Assembly (NCBI GenBank): GCA_024643585.1 | Contig: JAHEMP010000001.1 | Coordinates: 1 to 46,493, forward strand | DNA: 46,493 nt | Direction: 5' to 3' | From: Crocinitomicaceae bacterium | GTDB lineage: Bacteria > Bacteroidota > Bacteroidia > Flavobacteriales_D > Crocinitomicaceae | Shown: in pieces, positions 16,459-23,879 of the stretch | How the letters are laid out: every line of letters begins with the position of its first letter | Numbering within the stretch: the first letter of the stretch is position 1 | The notes under the pieces: generated by a model | Databases searched by the model: none | What the model saw: only the letters and a program-made list of their open reading frames with translations | What the model was told of the DNA's origin: nothing | Translations under genes and position numbers: made by a program

Positions 16459-16558
16459 ATCAAATAATTATTTTTCGAATGTATGATTTTTCCAGACAAA
16501 TGCCAATTCAAATGAAAAACCTTAACTTTATTTCGCTTTAAAACAATTTTCATACCAA

Positions 16559-17572
16559 ATGTTTCAACTCTCTTATTCCTCAGATTATCTTTCAGCTCAA
16601 TCTTTGGAATCCGTTTTAAATTGCCTTCAAAACGATATGGAAATTGAATTGCAAACCTCTGGATCGACTGGAAAGCCCAAACGAATTAACTACCCTATTT
16701 CACTTTTAAAGAATTCTGCCAATAAGACAAATGCTTTTTTTGATTTAACATCTCAATCGAACGCTTTACTTTGCATGAATTCTGAGACGATAGCCGGCAA
16801 AATGATGGTCGTTCGAGCTCACCAAGGAAACTACTCTTTGCTAGCCATTAATCCTTCAGCTCGCCCGCTCGCATCCATTCATTCCAATGTTGACTTTGTT
16901 GCCATGGTTCCATTGCAATTGAAGGAATCCCTTATACATGATTTTCAAAAATTAAAAGAAATACGAATCATTTTGATTGGTGGTGGACCTATCTCAAATG
17001 ACTTAGAAAAGTTATTAATCGAAAAAGAAATTACCGTATACCATAGTTTTGGGATGACCGAAACGCTATCCCATATTGCATTGAGAAAGGTTGGGTTTGA
17101 AAATGAAATCTTTTTTCATGCATTACCAGGTATTCATTTTTCTACTGAGAATGACCAATTAATTATCCACGCCCCAGATTTAGGAATTTTAAACCTTGAA
17201 ACCAATGATTTAGTTGAATTGAAAAACAGCACTTCTTTCCGATGGTTGGGGCGTAAAGACTTTGTTATAAATTCCGGCGGTTATAAAATACATCCTGAAC
17301 TTTTGGAAAACACATGGTCAGAAGTTCTGTCCATTCCATATTTCATTTCGAGAGAACCGAGTGAAAAATGGGGCGAAAAGGTGGTCATGTACCTTGAAAG
17401 TGAGGCTTGGCCAGAAATAGATAAAGAGCAGTTGCTTTTGTATTTCAAACCGTATGAGTTACCAAAAAAATACTATCTCTGCAAAAAGTTTATTTATACC
17501 CCTAGCGGAAAAATAAACAGATCGCAAAGTGAACTAATAAATCATATTGATTGCCGTGAAGAGACACTTTGA
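16559..17572 (+). CDS. menE: O-succinylbenzoate-CoA ligase-like AMP-binding enzyme
   Basis: This ANL-superfamily adenylating enzyme is probably the menaquinone-pathway ligase that makes o-succinylbenzoyl-CoA. At 337 aa it is the short form common in Bacteroidota, lacking much of the usual N-terminal domain. Visible motifs are the P-loop QTSGSTGKPKR (residues 32-42), SFGMTETLSH (about 160), WLGRKDFVINSGGYK (about 225), and the catalytic-Lys region TPSGKINRSQ near the C-terminus. No other men genes are in the window, so the substrate is inferred from size and motifs. A weak -7-like TAACTTTA lies at 16523-16530. The 3' end overlaps the J-domain gene. Confidence 0.82.
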   Translation: MFQLSYSSDYLSAQSLESVLNCLQNDMEIELQTSGSTGKPKRINYPISLLKNSANKTNAFFDLTSQSNALLCMNSETIAGKMMVVRAHQGNYSLLAINPSARPLASIHSNVDFVAMVPLQLKESLIHDFQKLKEIRIILIGGGPISNDLEKLLIEKEITVYHSFGMTETLSHIALRKVGFENEIFFHALPGIHFSTENDQLIIHAPDLGILNLETNDLVELKNSTSFRWLGRKDFVINSGGYKIHPELLENTWSEVLSIPYFISREPSEKWGEKVVMYLESEAWPEIDKEQLLLYFKPYELPKKYYLCKKFIYTPSGKINRSQSELINHIDCREETL

Positions 17573-18398
17573 CAATCTCGGTCTACCCATGACTGCAACA
17601 AAAGTTGAAGTCAAACGATCGTACCGAAAACTTGCAATGAAGTTGCACCCGGATAAAAATCCACATCCGAATGCCGCTAGTGTTTTCGCAGAGCTTCAAG
17701 TTTCCTACGATTCAATAATGGATTACTTGAATAGCGGTAAAACAGCAACAATAAAAACAAATGACTATCAAAACCCTGAAAAAACGCGCGAGGATCGCAT
17801 AAAGGAGGCCAAAAAACGATATTACGAACAAAAACTAAGGGAAAAACAATCAAACGATAGATATTTCAATAAACTAACCAAGGGGATAAGATGGAAAGTT
17901 TTTAAAACTGGGGGAATCGTCTGCGGTTTATTCGCCTTTTTCTTACTCGCCGATCTTTTTTTGCCAAGCTTTAACGAAAAAGATCAATTTATAGGATGGT
18001 CTCCAAAACAAGTTGGAGGTACAACTACAAGCTTTCCACATCCGATATTTTTAGCTAATAACGGCAAAATCTACATCGAAAATGGATACTTTAATGATTT
18101 TCAGATGTATCCAACAGCGTTTGTTGTCAAATCAAGATTATTACATCTTCCCGTTACTATTATTCATCCAATTGAAGAGGAAATAAAAGCTTATAATCTA
18201 GATTGGTGTTTGAGTGCTGCATTACCGCTTGCGATTATAGTTTTTGCTTTTCCAGTCCTATTATTCTTTTACAAAGAAAAAACACCAAGATTTGTATTTG
18301 CTTATTTTTTAAGTCAGTACATCATTTTTCCGCTTACTGCTATACTTCTATTGACAGACAATCGTTGGCTTCACATGATTACTTTTGGATTGGTTTAG
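17547..18398 (+). CDS. Membrane-anchored J-domain (DnaJ-like) protein
   Basis: This 283 aa protein starts with a J-domain: HFDNLGLP, then VKRSYRKLAMKLHPDKNP with the HPD motif at residues 34-36. About three membrane segments follow (near 113-135, 220-242 and 250-272). It probably recruits DnaK to the membrane. No ATG can include helix I of the J-domain: an in-frame stop lies at 17538-17540 and the first ATG is at 17589, inside the domain. The start must be TTG 17547 or GTG 17556, both inside the menE coding region, so translation is probably coupled to menE. It ends one base before the convergent smpB stop. Confidence 0.8.
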   Translation: MIAVKRHFDNLGLPMTATKVEVKRSYRKLAMKLHPDKNPHPNAASVFAELQVSYDSIMDYLNSGKTATIKTNDYQNPEKTREDRIKEAKKRYYEQKLREKQSNDRYFNKLTKGIRWKVFKTGGIVCGLFAFFLLADLFLPSFNEKDQFIGWSPKQVGGTTTSFPHPIFLANNGKIYIENGYFNDFQMYPTAFVVKSRLLHLPVTIIHPIEEEIKAYNLDWCLSAALPLAIIVFAFPVLLFFYKEKTPRFVFAYFLSQYIIFPLTAILLLTDNRWLHMITFGLV

Positions 18399-18399
18399 C

Positions 18400-18852
18400 T
18401 CAACTTTTAAGAGCTCTATCCATATCTCGCTTATCGTCCTTGGCTTTTAAATCCTCCCGTTTATCATGGAGTTTTTTACCTTTTGCACAAGCGATATCAA
18501 TTTTAGCCCAACCCTTTTCACTAATGAAAATTTTTAAAGGCACAATGGTATTCCCTTTGTCCTTCATCCATTTTTCGATTTTACCAATTTCCTTTTTGTT
18601 CAAAAGAAGTTTACGGTCTCCCCTTGGTTTATGATGGTAAAAAGACGAATTCTCGTAATCGTTAATAAACATATTGCGAATCCAAACTTCTCCTTTATCA
18701 TATATACAATAAGCTTCTAGAATGCTCGCTTTATTGTTTCGAATACTTTTTATTTCCGTGCCAGAAAGGACCATTCCTGCTGTAAAAGTCTCTTCCAAGT
18801 GGTATTCAAAGCGTGCCCTCTTATTTTTTATGTTGACTTTGGATTTTTCCAT
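18400..18852 (-). CDS. smpB: SsrA-binding protein SmpB
   Basis: SmpB binds the tRNA-like part of tmRNA and is essential for rescuing stalled ribosomes by trans-translation. The 150 aa length is standard. It has the family blocks NKRARFEYHLEETFTAGMVL, LSGTEIKSIRNNKASI, a positively charged GKKLHDKREDLKAKDDKRD stretch, and a basic C-terminal tail. The gene starts 1 base after the stop of a membrane-protein gene and is probably cotranscribed with it. Its RNA partner ssrA is encoded 2.8 kb away on the same strand (21616-22014). Confidence 0.95.
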   Translation of the reverse strand: MEKSKVNIKNKRARFEYHLEETFTAGMVLSGTEIKSIRNNKASILEAYCIYDKGEVWIRNMFINDYENSSFYHHKPRGDRKLLLNKKEIGKIEKWMKDKGNTIVPLKIFISEKGWAKIDIACAKGKKLHDKREDLKAKDDKRDMDRALKS

Positions 18853-18853
18853 A

Positions 18854-19513
18854 TTAGTTGGCTAGAACCTCATTTTGTGAAGTTCCATATTTTTTGATGC
18901 CAAAGTAAAAACAAGATATGCAAGCCCCCATAAACAGATGACTTAAATCGTCTTTGTTTAAAAAGTGATGCAAATTAATCTTCAACCCAAATATGAAAGC
19001 GGAAGGCAATAAAACAATTACTCCAAGTACAATGTAATTTATGCCTTCATAGTTTTTTTGATGCAATTTGTAGGCCATGTATCCACAAAAAACAAGATAA
19101 CTTATGGTTGTATCAACGGCCACAAAAAAGAATTTACCACTTATTACTGCAGCCGCTAAAAGAATAAAAGATTTTATCAATACCAATGATTTCATTTTTT
19201 TTTGTTGACTTGTATTTGGCCAAATTGATATCATTGCAAAGGAAGAAAAAATACCGGCAAAGATACCAAAACTCCAACTAGGAAACTTTCCAGGAATGCC
19301 CGTGTATTGAAAAAACAAATGCCCTAGTCCTCCAAAAAACGTTGATAAGCCCAGCATAAAATAAAAAACTCTCCAATAATCTTGGAATACTGATTCATTT
19401 CTTTTTAAAGTAAAAAAAGCGAAGAATGAGAAAGTTGCAAGCATCCAATTGGTTACTAGAGCAATAGGCTCTTGAAGATGTAAGCCAAATAATTCAAACT
19501 GTATAATTTCCAT
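18854..19513 (-). CDS. Multi-spanning membrane protein of unknown function
   Basis: This 219 aa protein has about seven predicted membrane segments and almost no soluble part. Short motifs with polar residues in the membrane are GLGHLFFQYTGIPGK (about 61) and LKINLHHFLNKDDLSHLFMG (about 176), whose His residues could bind a cofactor or metal. It resembles the DUF6962-type family in general layout, but I am not certain. It is the first gene of a unit with smpB (1-base spacing) and has a TATATTTG box at 19533-19540 on its strand. Confidence 0.65.
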   Translation of the reverse strand: MEIIQFELFGLHLQEPIALVTNWMLATFSFFAFFTLKRNESVFQDYWRVFYFMLGLSTFFGGLGHLFFQYTGIPGKFPSWSFGIFAGIFSSFAMISIWPNTSQQKKMKSLVLIKSFILLAAAVISGKFFFVAVDTTISYLVFCGYMAYKLHQKNYEGINYIVLGVIVLLPSAFIFGLKINLHHFLNKDDLSHLFMGACISCFYFGIKKYGTSQNEVLAN

Positions 19514-19532
19514 TCACTTCTAATTGGGAGTG

Positions 19533-19540
19533 CAAATATA
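19533..19540 (-). promoter_or_regulatory. Bacteroidota -7 box for the membrane protein - smpB unit
   Basis: The minus strand reads TATATTTG, exactly TAnnTTTG, 19 bases before the ATG at 19513. Confidence 0.5.
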
Positions 19541-19640
19541 GTGGATTGAAATCAGTTGAATTGTCAATAAATCAAAAAGTTCTTCTCGGAAACCATGATT
19601 TTACAACATTCGATTATTGAATATGATTAACTTTATGGCT

Positions 19641-20252
19641 ATGAAAATTCCTTCAAAATATATCGATGAAGCAGTTGACCAGCTTTCTTCCTTACCTGGA
19701 ATAGGAAAAAAAACTGCTCTTCGATTGGTCCTTCAATTGCTCAATCGTAGTGAAAGTGAAATTGAACGGTTTTCCAATGCTTTTGTAGAAATGAAAAAAG
19801 AAGTAAAAAAATGCAAATCATGTGGAAATATATCGGACTCAGAATTGTGTAGCATTTGTGAAAATCCTGGGCGTGACAATTCGCAAATATGCGTAGTTGA
19901 AGACATTAGAGATATCATGGCTTTGGAATCCACGAATTATTTCAAAGGGATTTATCATGTTTTGGGCGGAATTATTTCGCCAATGGACGGAGTCGGACCA
20001 TCGGATTTAAACATTAATACTCTCTTGAACAAGTTAGAAAATGGGAAAGTGAAAGAAATTATTTTTGCCTTAAGTGCCAATATGGAAGGCGACACAACCA
20101 ACTTTTATTTGTACAAAAAAATGGCTCCTTACAACATTGAAATCACCTGCTTGTCTCGGGGTGTAGCTATCGGAACCGAACTACAATATGCTGACGAATT
20201 AACCTTGGGAAGGTCTTTAATAAATCGGCAGCCTTTCAAACTGAATGAGTAA
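19641..20252 (+). CDS. recR: Recombination mediator protein RecR
   Basis: RecR works with RecO/RecF to load RecA at gaps. From the ATG at 19641 (KIPSKYIDEAVDQLSSLPGI...) the protein is 203 aa, matching the family length and N-terminus. Upstream in-frame TTG 19617, ATG 19623 and ATG 19635 would only add non-family residues. It shows the helix-hairpin-helix SSLPGIGKKTALRLV (about 15), the C4 zinc site CKSC...CSIC (about 57-75), the Toprim core ICVVEDIRDIMALE (about 84), and the C-terminal Walker-like SRGVAIGTELQYAD. mscL follows after 59 bases. Confidence 0.94.
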   Translation: MKIPSKYIDEAVDQLSSLPGIGKKTALRLVLQLLNRSESEIERFSNAFVEMKKEVKKCKSCGNISDSELCSICENPGRDNSQICVVEDIRDIMALESTNYFKGIYHVLGGIISPMDGVGPSDLNINTLLNKLENGKVKEIIFALSANMEGDTTNFYLYKKMAPYNIEITCLSRGVAIGTELQYADELTLGRSLINRQPFKLNE

Positions 20253-20311
20253 TTTTTTCAATTTTGACATAAAATAGTTAAGTTAGCATCTATTAATTTT
20301 AAACTATAACT

Positions 20312-20683
20312 ATGATTAAAGAATTCAAAGCATTCATCATGCGAGGGAATGTTGTCGATTTAGCAGTTGCTGTAGTAATTGGTGCCGCTTTCAGTGCAAT
20401 TATTGGCTCATTGGTCGCCGATGTAATTACCCCTCTTATCTTAAAACCAGCTCTTCAAGCGGCTCAAGTGGACAAATTAGAAAACCTTTCTTGGAACGGC
20501 GTATTGTATGGAAAATTCATTGGAACAGTCATTAATTTTCTCGTTGTCGCCTTCTGTATCTTCATGATAATAAAAGGAATGAACAAATTTAAAAAGCCTG
20601 AGGCGGACGAAGCCCCTGCAGCTCCATCTGGACCAAGCCAAGAAGAACTCTTAGCTGAAATAAGAGATTTGTTGAAAAAATAA
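20312..20683 (+). CDS. mscL: Large-conductance mechanosensitive channel MscL
   Basis: This inner-membrane channel opens under high membrane tension to release solutes in hypo-osmotic shock. The 123 aa length is typical. It has the N-terminal amphipathic helix IKEFKAFIMRGNVVDLAVAV, TM1 with GAAFSAIIGSLVADVITP, a short periplasmic loop, TM2 (about 70-92), and a charged C-terminal helix (SQEELLAEIRDLLKK). A terminator follows directly. Confidence 0.95.
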   Translation: MIKEFKAFIMRGNVVDLAVAVVIGAAFSAIIGSLVADVITPLILKPALQAAQVDKLENLSWNGVLYGKFIGTVINFLVVAFCIFMIIKGMNKFKKPEADEAPAAPSGPSQEELLAEIRDLLKK

Positions 20684-20704
20684 TAAACTCAATTCTTATT
20701 ATAA

Positions 20705-20731
20705 AAAGAGTCTCTTGGGACTCTTTTTTTT
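20705..20731 (+). terminator. Intrinsic terminator after mscL
   Basis: An 8 bp stem AAAGAGTC/GACTCTTT with a 6-base loop ends in eight T. Confidence 0.9.
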
Positions 20732-20739
20732 ATTTGTAC

Positions 20740-20769
20740 TTGTTCAAATCAAAAAAAAACGTAATTTCG
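20740..20769 (+). promoter_or_regulatory. Probable promoter of the RRM gene
   Basis: TTG at 20740-20742 is followed after 19 bases by TAATTTCG (20762-20769), one mismatch from TAnnTTTG. This would give a leader of roughly 60 bases. Confidence 0.4.
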
Positions 20770-20833
20770 TCAGCTATAGCACTCTGTGCTTGATTTTATT
20801 TACAATGAAAAACAATACGTCAACGATTAAATT

Positions 20834-21499
20834 ATGACCAGCATTTTTGTTGCCAAATTAGATTTTGGTGTCGACAATCAACAACTTTCCTCACTTTTTG
20901 AAACATACGGAAAAGTTAATAAGGCTACTGTTGCCTTGGACAGGGAAACAGGAAAATCGAGAGGGTTTGGATTTGTGGAAATGCCTGATGATGGCGAAGC
21001 ACAAGATGCTATTAAAAATCTAGATGGATATCAGATTAACGGTCGTCCAATTGCCGTTAAACAAGCTGAAGATCGCTCAAATAGTCGACCTCCAAGACCA
21101 ACTGGCGATGCTCCAAGACGAGATACGAGACCCTCCGAAAACACCTCGTCAAGTCCAAGAGAATTTACTCGTCCGAGCAGCGATGACGCTCCAGCACCAT
21201 TTATTCCTGAAATCAGCAAAGAAGTTCGCAAAAAAACACCAAAAACCCCTGCAATACGGGAAAACGAAGGCCCAAAAGTAAAGAAAATGGAAGCCTACCG
21301 TAAAAGTGGAAAGGACAATCTTTATCTTGACGATGACGATGACTTTGATGAAGAAATAGATTTGTTTGGAAGAAACGAGGACGAAGAATTGGATGAAGAT
21401 TACAGCAAATACCTTGTAAATGCTTCAGACGATGAGGAAGATGATGATGAATATGAAGATTATGATGATGACGACGAAGATTATGACGATGAAGATTAA
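20834..21499 (+). CDS. RRM-domain RNA-binding protein with acidic tail
   Basis: This 221 aa protein has one N-terminal RNA recognition motif (about 3-78), with RNP2 IFVAKL and RNP1 KSRGFGFVEM, both with the aromatic residues needed to stack on RNA bases. A Pro/Arg/Ser-rich linker follows (about 80-130), and then a very acidic tail from about 168 on, almost only Asp, Glu and Tyr. Single-RRM proteins of this kind are common in Bacteroidota as putative RNA chaperones. The long acidic tail is unusual in length and may regulate RNA binding or mimic nucleic acid. Monocistronic: promoter at 20740, terminator at 21527. Confidence 0.88.
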   Translation: MTSIFVAKLDFGVDNQQLSSLFETYGKVNKATVALDRETGKSRGFGFVEMPDDGEAQDAIKNLDGYQINGRPIAVKQAEDRSNSRPPRPTGDAPRRDTRPSENTSSSPREFTRPSSDDAPAPFIPEISKEVRKKTPKTPAIRENEGPKVKKMEAYRKSGKDNLYLDDDDDFDEEIDLFGRNEDEELDEDYSKYLVNASDDEEDDDEYEDYDDDDEDYDDED

Positions 21500-21526
21500 T
21501 CGAATCTAAACGAAAAAGAAATATAC

Positions 21527-21556
21527 AAAAGGACGAGTTTTTATTCGTCCTTTTTT
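21527..21556 (+). terminator. Intrinsic terminator after the RRM gene
   Basis: A 10 bp stem AAAAGGACGA/TCGTCCTTTT with an 8-base loop ends in six T. Confidence 0.9.
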
Positions 21557-21572
21557 AATGCCATAAAATCAA

Positions 21573-21606
21573 CAAAAAAAGCATCGGACCTTTCGGGCCA
21601 ATGCTT
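21573..21606 (-). terminator. Intrinsic terminator of ssrA
   Basis: On the minus strand an AGCATTGG/TCCGATGCT-type stem (with one T-G pair) is capped by CC-GAAA-GG, a GAAA tetraloop, and followed by seven T. It starts 10 bases beyond the tmRNA 3' end. Confidence 0.88.
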
Positions 21607-21615
21607 CTGTCAGAG

Positions 21616-22014
21616 TGGAGTCGGAGGGTTTCGAACCCTCGTCCAAACAATGTGCATTCTAGCTTTCTACATGCTTATTTCTTGATTAATTTTCGATTGT
21701 AAAAACGGACAAGAACACCCAATTATACAACTTAGATTCTGAGTTTCGGACTGACTTAGAATCATCGCTAGTCCTAGATCAAAAGTTTGAACTCTCATAT
21801 ACAAAAGTTAATGACCGGAACCTTTGCGAGAGTACTTGTCTTAGTTACTGAACTTCACTGAGATTAAGCAAATTAACATTCCGTTAATTAAGCTGCAAGT
21901 GCGTATGACGTGTTGTCAATTATAGTTTGAAGCAAGATATTTAAGAGCTTCACTTCAACGCTCTGCATGCTGACACTAAACTACCTCGATCGCTGTCAAA
22001 TCCAATACGACCCC
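21616..22014 (-). ncRNA. ssrA: Transfer-messenger RNA (tmRNA)
   Basis: This is the only gene content of the 605-base stretch between 21499 and 22104. The 5' end GGGGTCG (22008-22014) pairs with CGACTCC near the 3' end (21617-21623, one G-U) to form the tRNA-like acceptor stem, and 21616 supplies the discriminator A. The T-arm is GAGGGTTCGAAACCCTC, and the conserved TTGGATTTGACA follows the 5' end. The tag frame reads D-N-T-S-Y-A-L-A-A and then TAA (21888-21917), the expected YALAA degradation signal. The genome has CTC, not CCA, after the discriminator, so CCA must be added enzymatically. At about 399 nt the length fits Bacteroidota tmRNA. The exact resume codon (GAC) is inferred. Its protein partner smpB is 2.8 kb away. 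Confidence 0.95.
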
Positions 22015-22030
22015 AATAATTTGGTAATGT

Positions 22031-22088
22031 AAAATTACGAAATATTGAATCACGAATTACGCTTTGCGGCGTTAATAATTCGTAATTC
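22031..22088. repeat. Cluster of short inverted repeats upstream of ssrA
   Basis: GAATTACG at 22054-22061 and CGTAATTC at 22081-22088 form an inverted repeat, and a further AATTACGAA copy lies at about 22033. The cluster sits between the stop of the T9SS protein gene and the tmRNA 5' end, both on the minus strand. It lacks a T-run, so it is not a classical terminator. Confidence 0.4.
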
Positions 22089-22103
22089 TTTAATCGAAAT
22101 TGA

Positions 22104-23765
22104 TTACTCTTTTACAATTTTTGCTAAGAAGTGATGACCTTCTTTGTCTGCATTAATAAAATACAACCCAGGAGCTAAATTCATTAAATTGACTTTGTAA
22201 CCATTAGGTATTGACTCAATTGTTGCAGTTACAACTTGTCCGCGCAAATTAGTCAAGTAAATGTTTTCCATTTTTTCTATTTGCACACTTACAAAGTCCA
22301 TCGTCGGATTCGGCGAAACAATCACTCCTTTAAAAAATTCATTGGATTCAATGCCGACTGAAGCAATTGTTGTGCAAGCAGAAGTGTCCGTACAACCATT
22401 CACGTTGTTTGTGATTTTTGCAGCGTAAATTCCATTGTTTAGAGGCACAAAAGATTGTAAAGTTGCCCCTGCAATAGGGGAAAATCCAGTTCCGCAATCT
22501 AACCATTGGTATGTTCCTCCTGAAAAATTAGCGGTCATTGTTGGATCCACGACTGTCAAACTAACGTCGACTGAATTTACTGTTAAATTTAAAGTCACAA
22601 TTGAATCACAACCATTGGCAGCGCCACCGGCAATTGCAAAAGTCACTCCATTTGTATCCGAATAATACGATTGTCCATTAATCCAAGTGTATCCAGCGCA
22701 CTCTGTTCTTGTATCGGTTCCAGTTGTCGCACTATTAACGACTAAGTGTAACTTTGCTATTGAATCACACCCATTAGCCGCTGCACCTACGAGCGTAAAA
22801 GTAGGGTTTACGGTACTAATTGTATAAGTTAATCCATTTATCCATGTGTATGGACCGCATGAGCTTTGGTTATCAATACCTTGCGGAACAGGTAAAATTG
22901 TTAAATTCAATACAACTAAGGAATCGCAACCCGTTGATGCAGCTCCAGGTAATACATGCGTGGCAGTGTTATTGCTTGCTGTATACGTGTTACCATCTAA
23001 CCACGTGTAACCAGGACATTCAGACCTCGTATCAGTCCCTGTTGGGTATGGAATGATTGTTAAATCCAATGTAACAATCGAATCACAACCGTTGGCAGCA
23101 CCTCCAGATATTGAATAAGTTGCAGAATTGTTATCAGCCGTATAAGTTATTCCATCCAACCAAACATAACCAGCACATTCTGTTCTTGTATCTGTACCAT
23201 AGCTTAAGGCACATGTTGAAAAGTGGAAATCAGGCGTTCCATAGTGAAAATTGGCCACCACCCCAGTCGAATTGTTATTTGGTGTGCAACTGTTGCAAAA
23301 AACTGCAGTTGTGTAGGTTAAATTAGAATTAACTTGTGAACTTGATCCATAATAATATTGAGCACCTGCAGTTGCATCACAGTACAACATCAAGGAATAA
23401 CTAATTCCTGCCAAAAGGGTAACAGGTGATGATATCGGCTCATACGTATAAATAGCAGCAGTATTGCTTGTACTAGCCTGCTGGTGAACAATTGTGTTCG
23501 TATTGTTATTCCAAATTGTCCAAGTATAGTTTCCTACGGCTAGTGGTATTCTTTTTCCCAATTCAGTCAGGTTTAAATTTACATTGGGTGTAAATTTGAA
23601 ACCTCTACCTGCATTCGAATAACTATTTGTGCTGGTCACAATAACCTGATTCGTCGCCGAATATATTTGGCCATATGATTGATTTGAAACCTGAATGACA
23701 AAAAATAAAACTACCATTTTAATAAACGCAACAAAGGTCTTTTTTGAGGATATAATACTTTTCAT
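22104..23765 (-). CDS. T9SS-secreted protein with four tandem Cys-containing modules and type A sorting domain
   Basis: This 553 aa protein has a signal peptide (about 1-33, hydrophobic core FIKMVVLFFVIQVS). The N-terminal region (about 35-185) resembles a carbohydrate-binding or DUF4082-like beta-sandwich. Four tandem modules of about 52 residues follow (190-242, 243-295, 296-347, 348-400), each with a Cys near TECAGYTW(L/I)(D/N)G and a second in NGCDSIVTLNLT. A type A T9SS C-terminal domain ends the protein (about 482-553: VSPNPTMDFVSVQIE, LAPGLYFINADKEG, FLAKIVKE). It is exported through the outer membrane and probably attached to the surface or released. Function beyond that is unknown. 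The module DNA is similar enough to give visible repeats at 22.6-23.2 kb. Confidence 0.82.
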   Translation of the reverse strand: MKSIISSKKTFVAFIKMVVLFFVIQVSNQSYGQIYSATNQVIVTSTNSYSNAGRGFKFTPNVNLNLTELGKRIPLAVGNYTWTIWNNNTNTIVHQQASTSNTAAIYTYEPISSPVTLLAGISYSLMLYCDATAGAQYYYGSSSQVNSNLTYTTAVFCNSCTPNNNSTGVVANFHYGTPDFHFSTCALSYGTDTRTECAGYVWLDGITYTADNNSATYSISGGAANGCDSIVTLDLTIIPYPTGTDTRSECPGYTWLDGNTYTASNNTATHVLPGAASTGCDSLVVLNLTILPVPQGIDNQSSCGPYTWINGLTYTISTVNPTFTLVGAAANGCDSIAKLHLVVNSATTGTDTRTECAGYTWINGQSYYSDTNGVTFAIAGGAANGCDSIVTLNLTVNSVDVSLTVVDPTMTANFSGGTYQWLDCGTGFSPIAGATLQSFVPLNNGIYAAKITNNVNGCTDTSACTTIASVGIESNEFFKGVIVSPNPTMDFVSVQIEKMENIYLTNLRGQVVTATIESIPNGYKVNLMNLAPGLYFINADKEGHHFLAKIVKE

Positions 23766-23879
23766 ATTTAGGTAGTTTTAGTTAATATTAAAATGAAAAA
23801 TACAAAAATTTTAACATTAACAACCAAAATATCCACATTGAGTTGTTTTTAGAAAAGAAGAAGGAATACTTTGAAAAAT

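Noticed and set aside
18203..18634. Plus-strand open frame spanning the end of the J-domain gene and smpB
   Set aside because: It is a shadow frame: it covers parts of two well-supported genes and has no family features.
19628..19645. Shared 14-base TTATGGCTATGAAA at the starts of recR and the DivIC-like gene (29.67 kb) as a regulatory element
   Set aside because: In a window of this size several shared 14-mers are expected by chance, and the flanks do not match.
21320..21496. Low-complexity Asp/Glu-rich tail as a frameshift or sequencing error
   Set aside because: The reading frame is open, ends in a normal stop 28 bases before a strong terminator, and the composition is uniform along the tail.
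21616..21650. Free tRNA gene suggested by the T-arm GGGTTCGAAACCC
   Set aside because: No D-arm or anticodon arm is nearby, and the acceptor strand pairs with the segment near 22008-22014, so this is the 3' part of tmRNA.
22599..23200. Regularly spaced similar segments that could suggest a CRISPR-like or tandem DNA repeat array
   Set aside because: The spacing is about 156 bases and in frame. The similarity follows the protein modules of the T9SS cargo, and there are no short identical repeats with unique spacers or cas genes.
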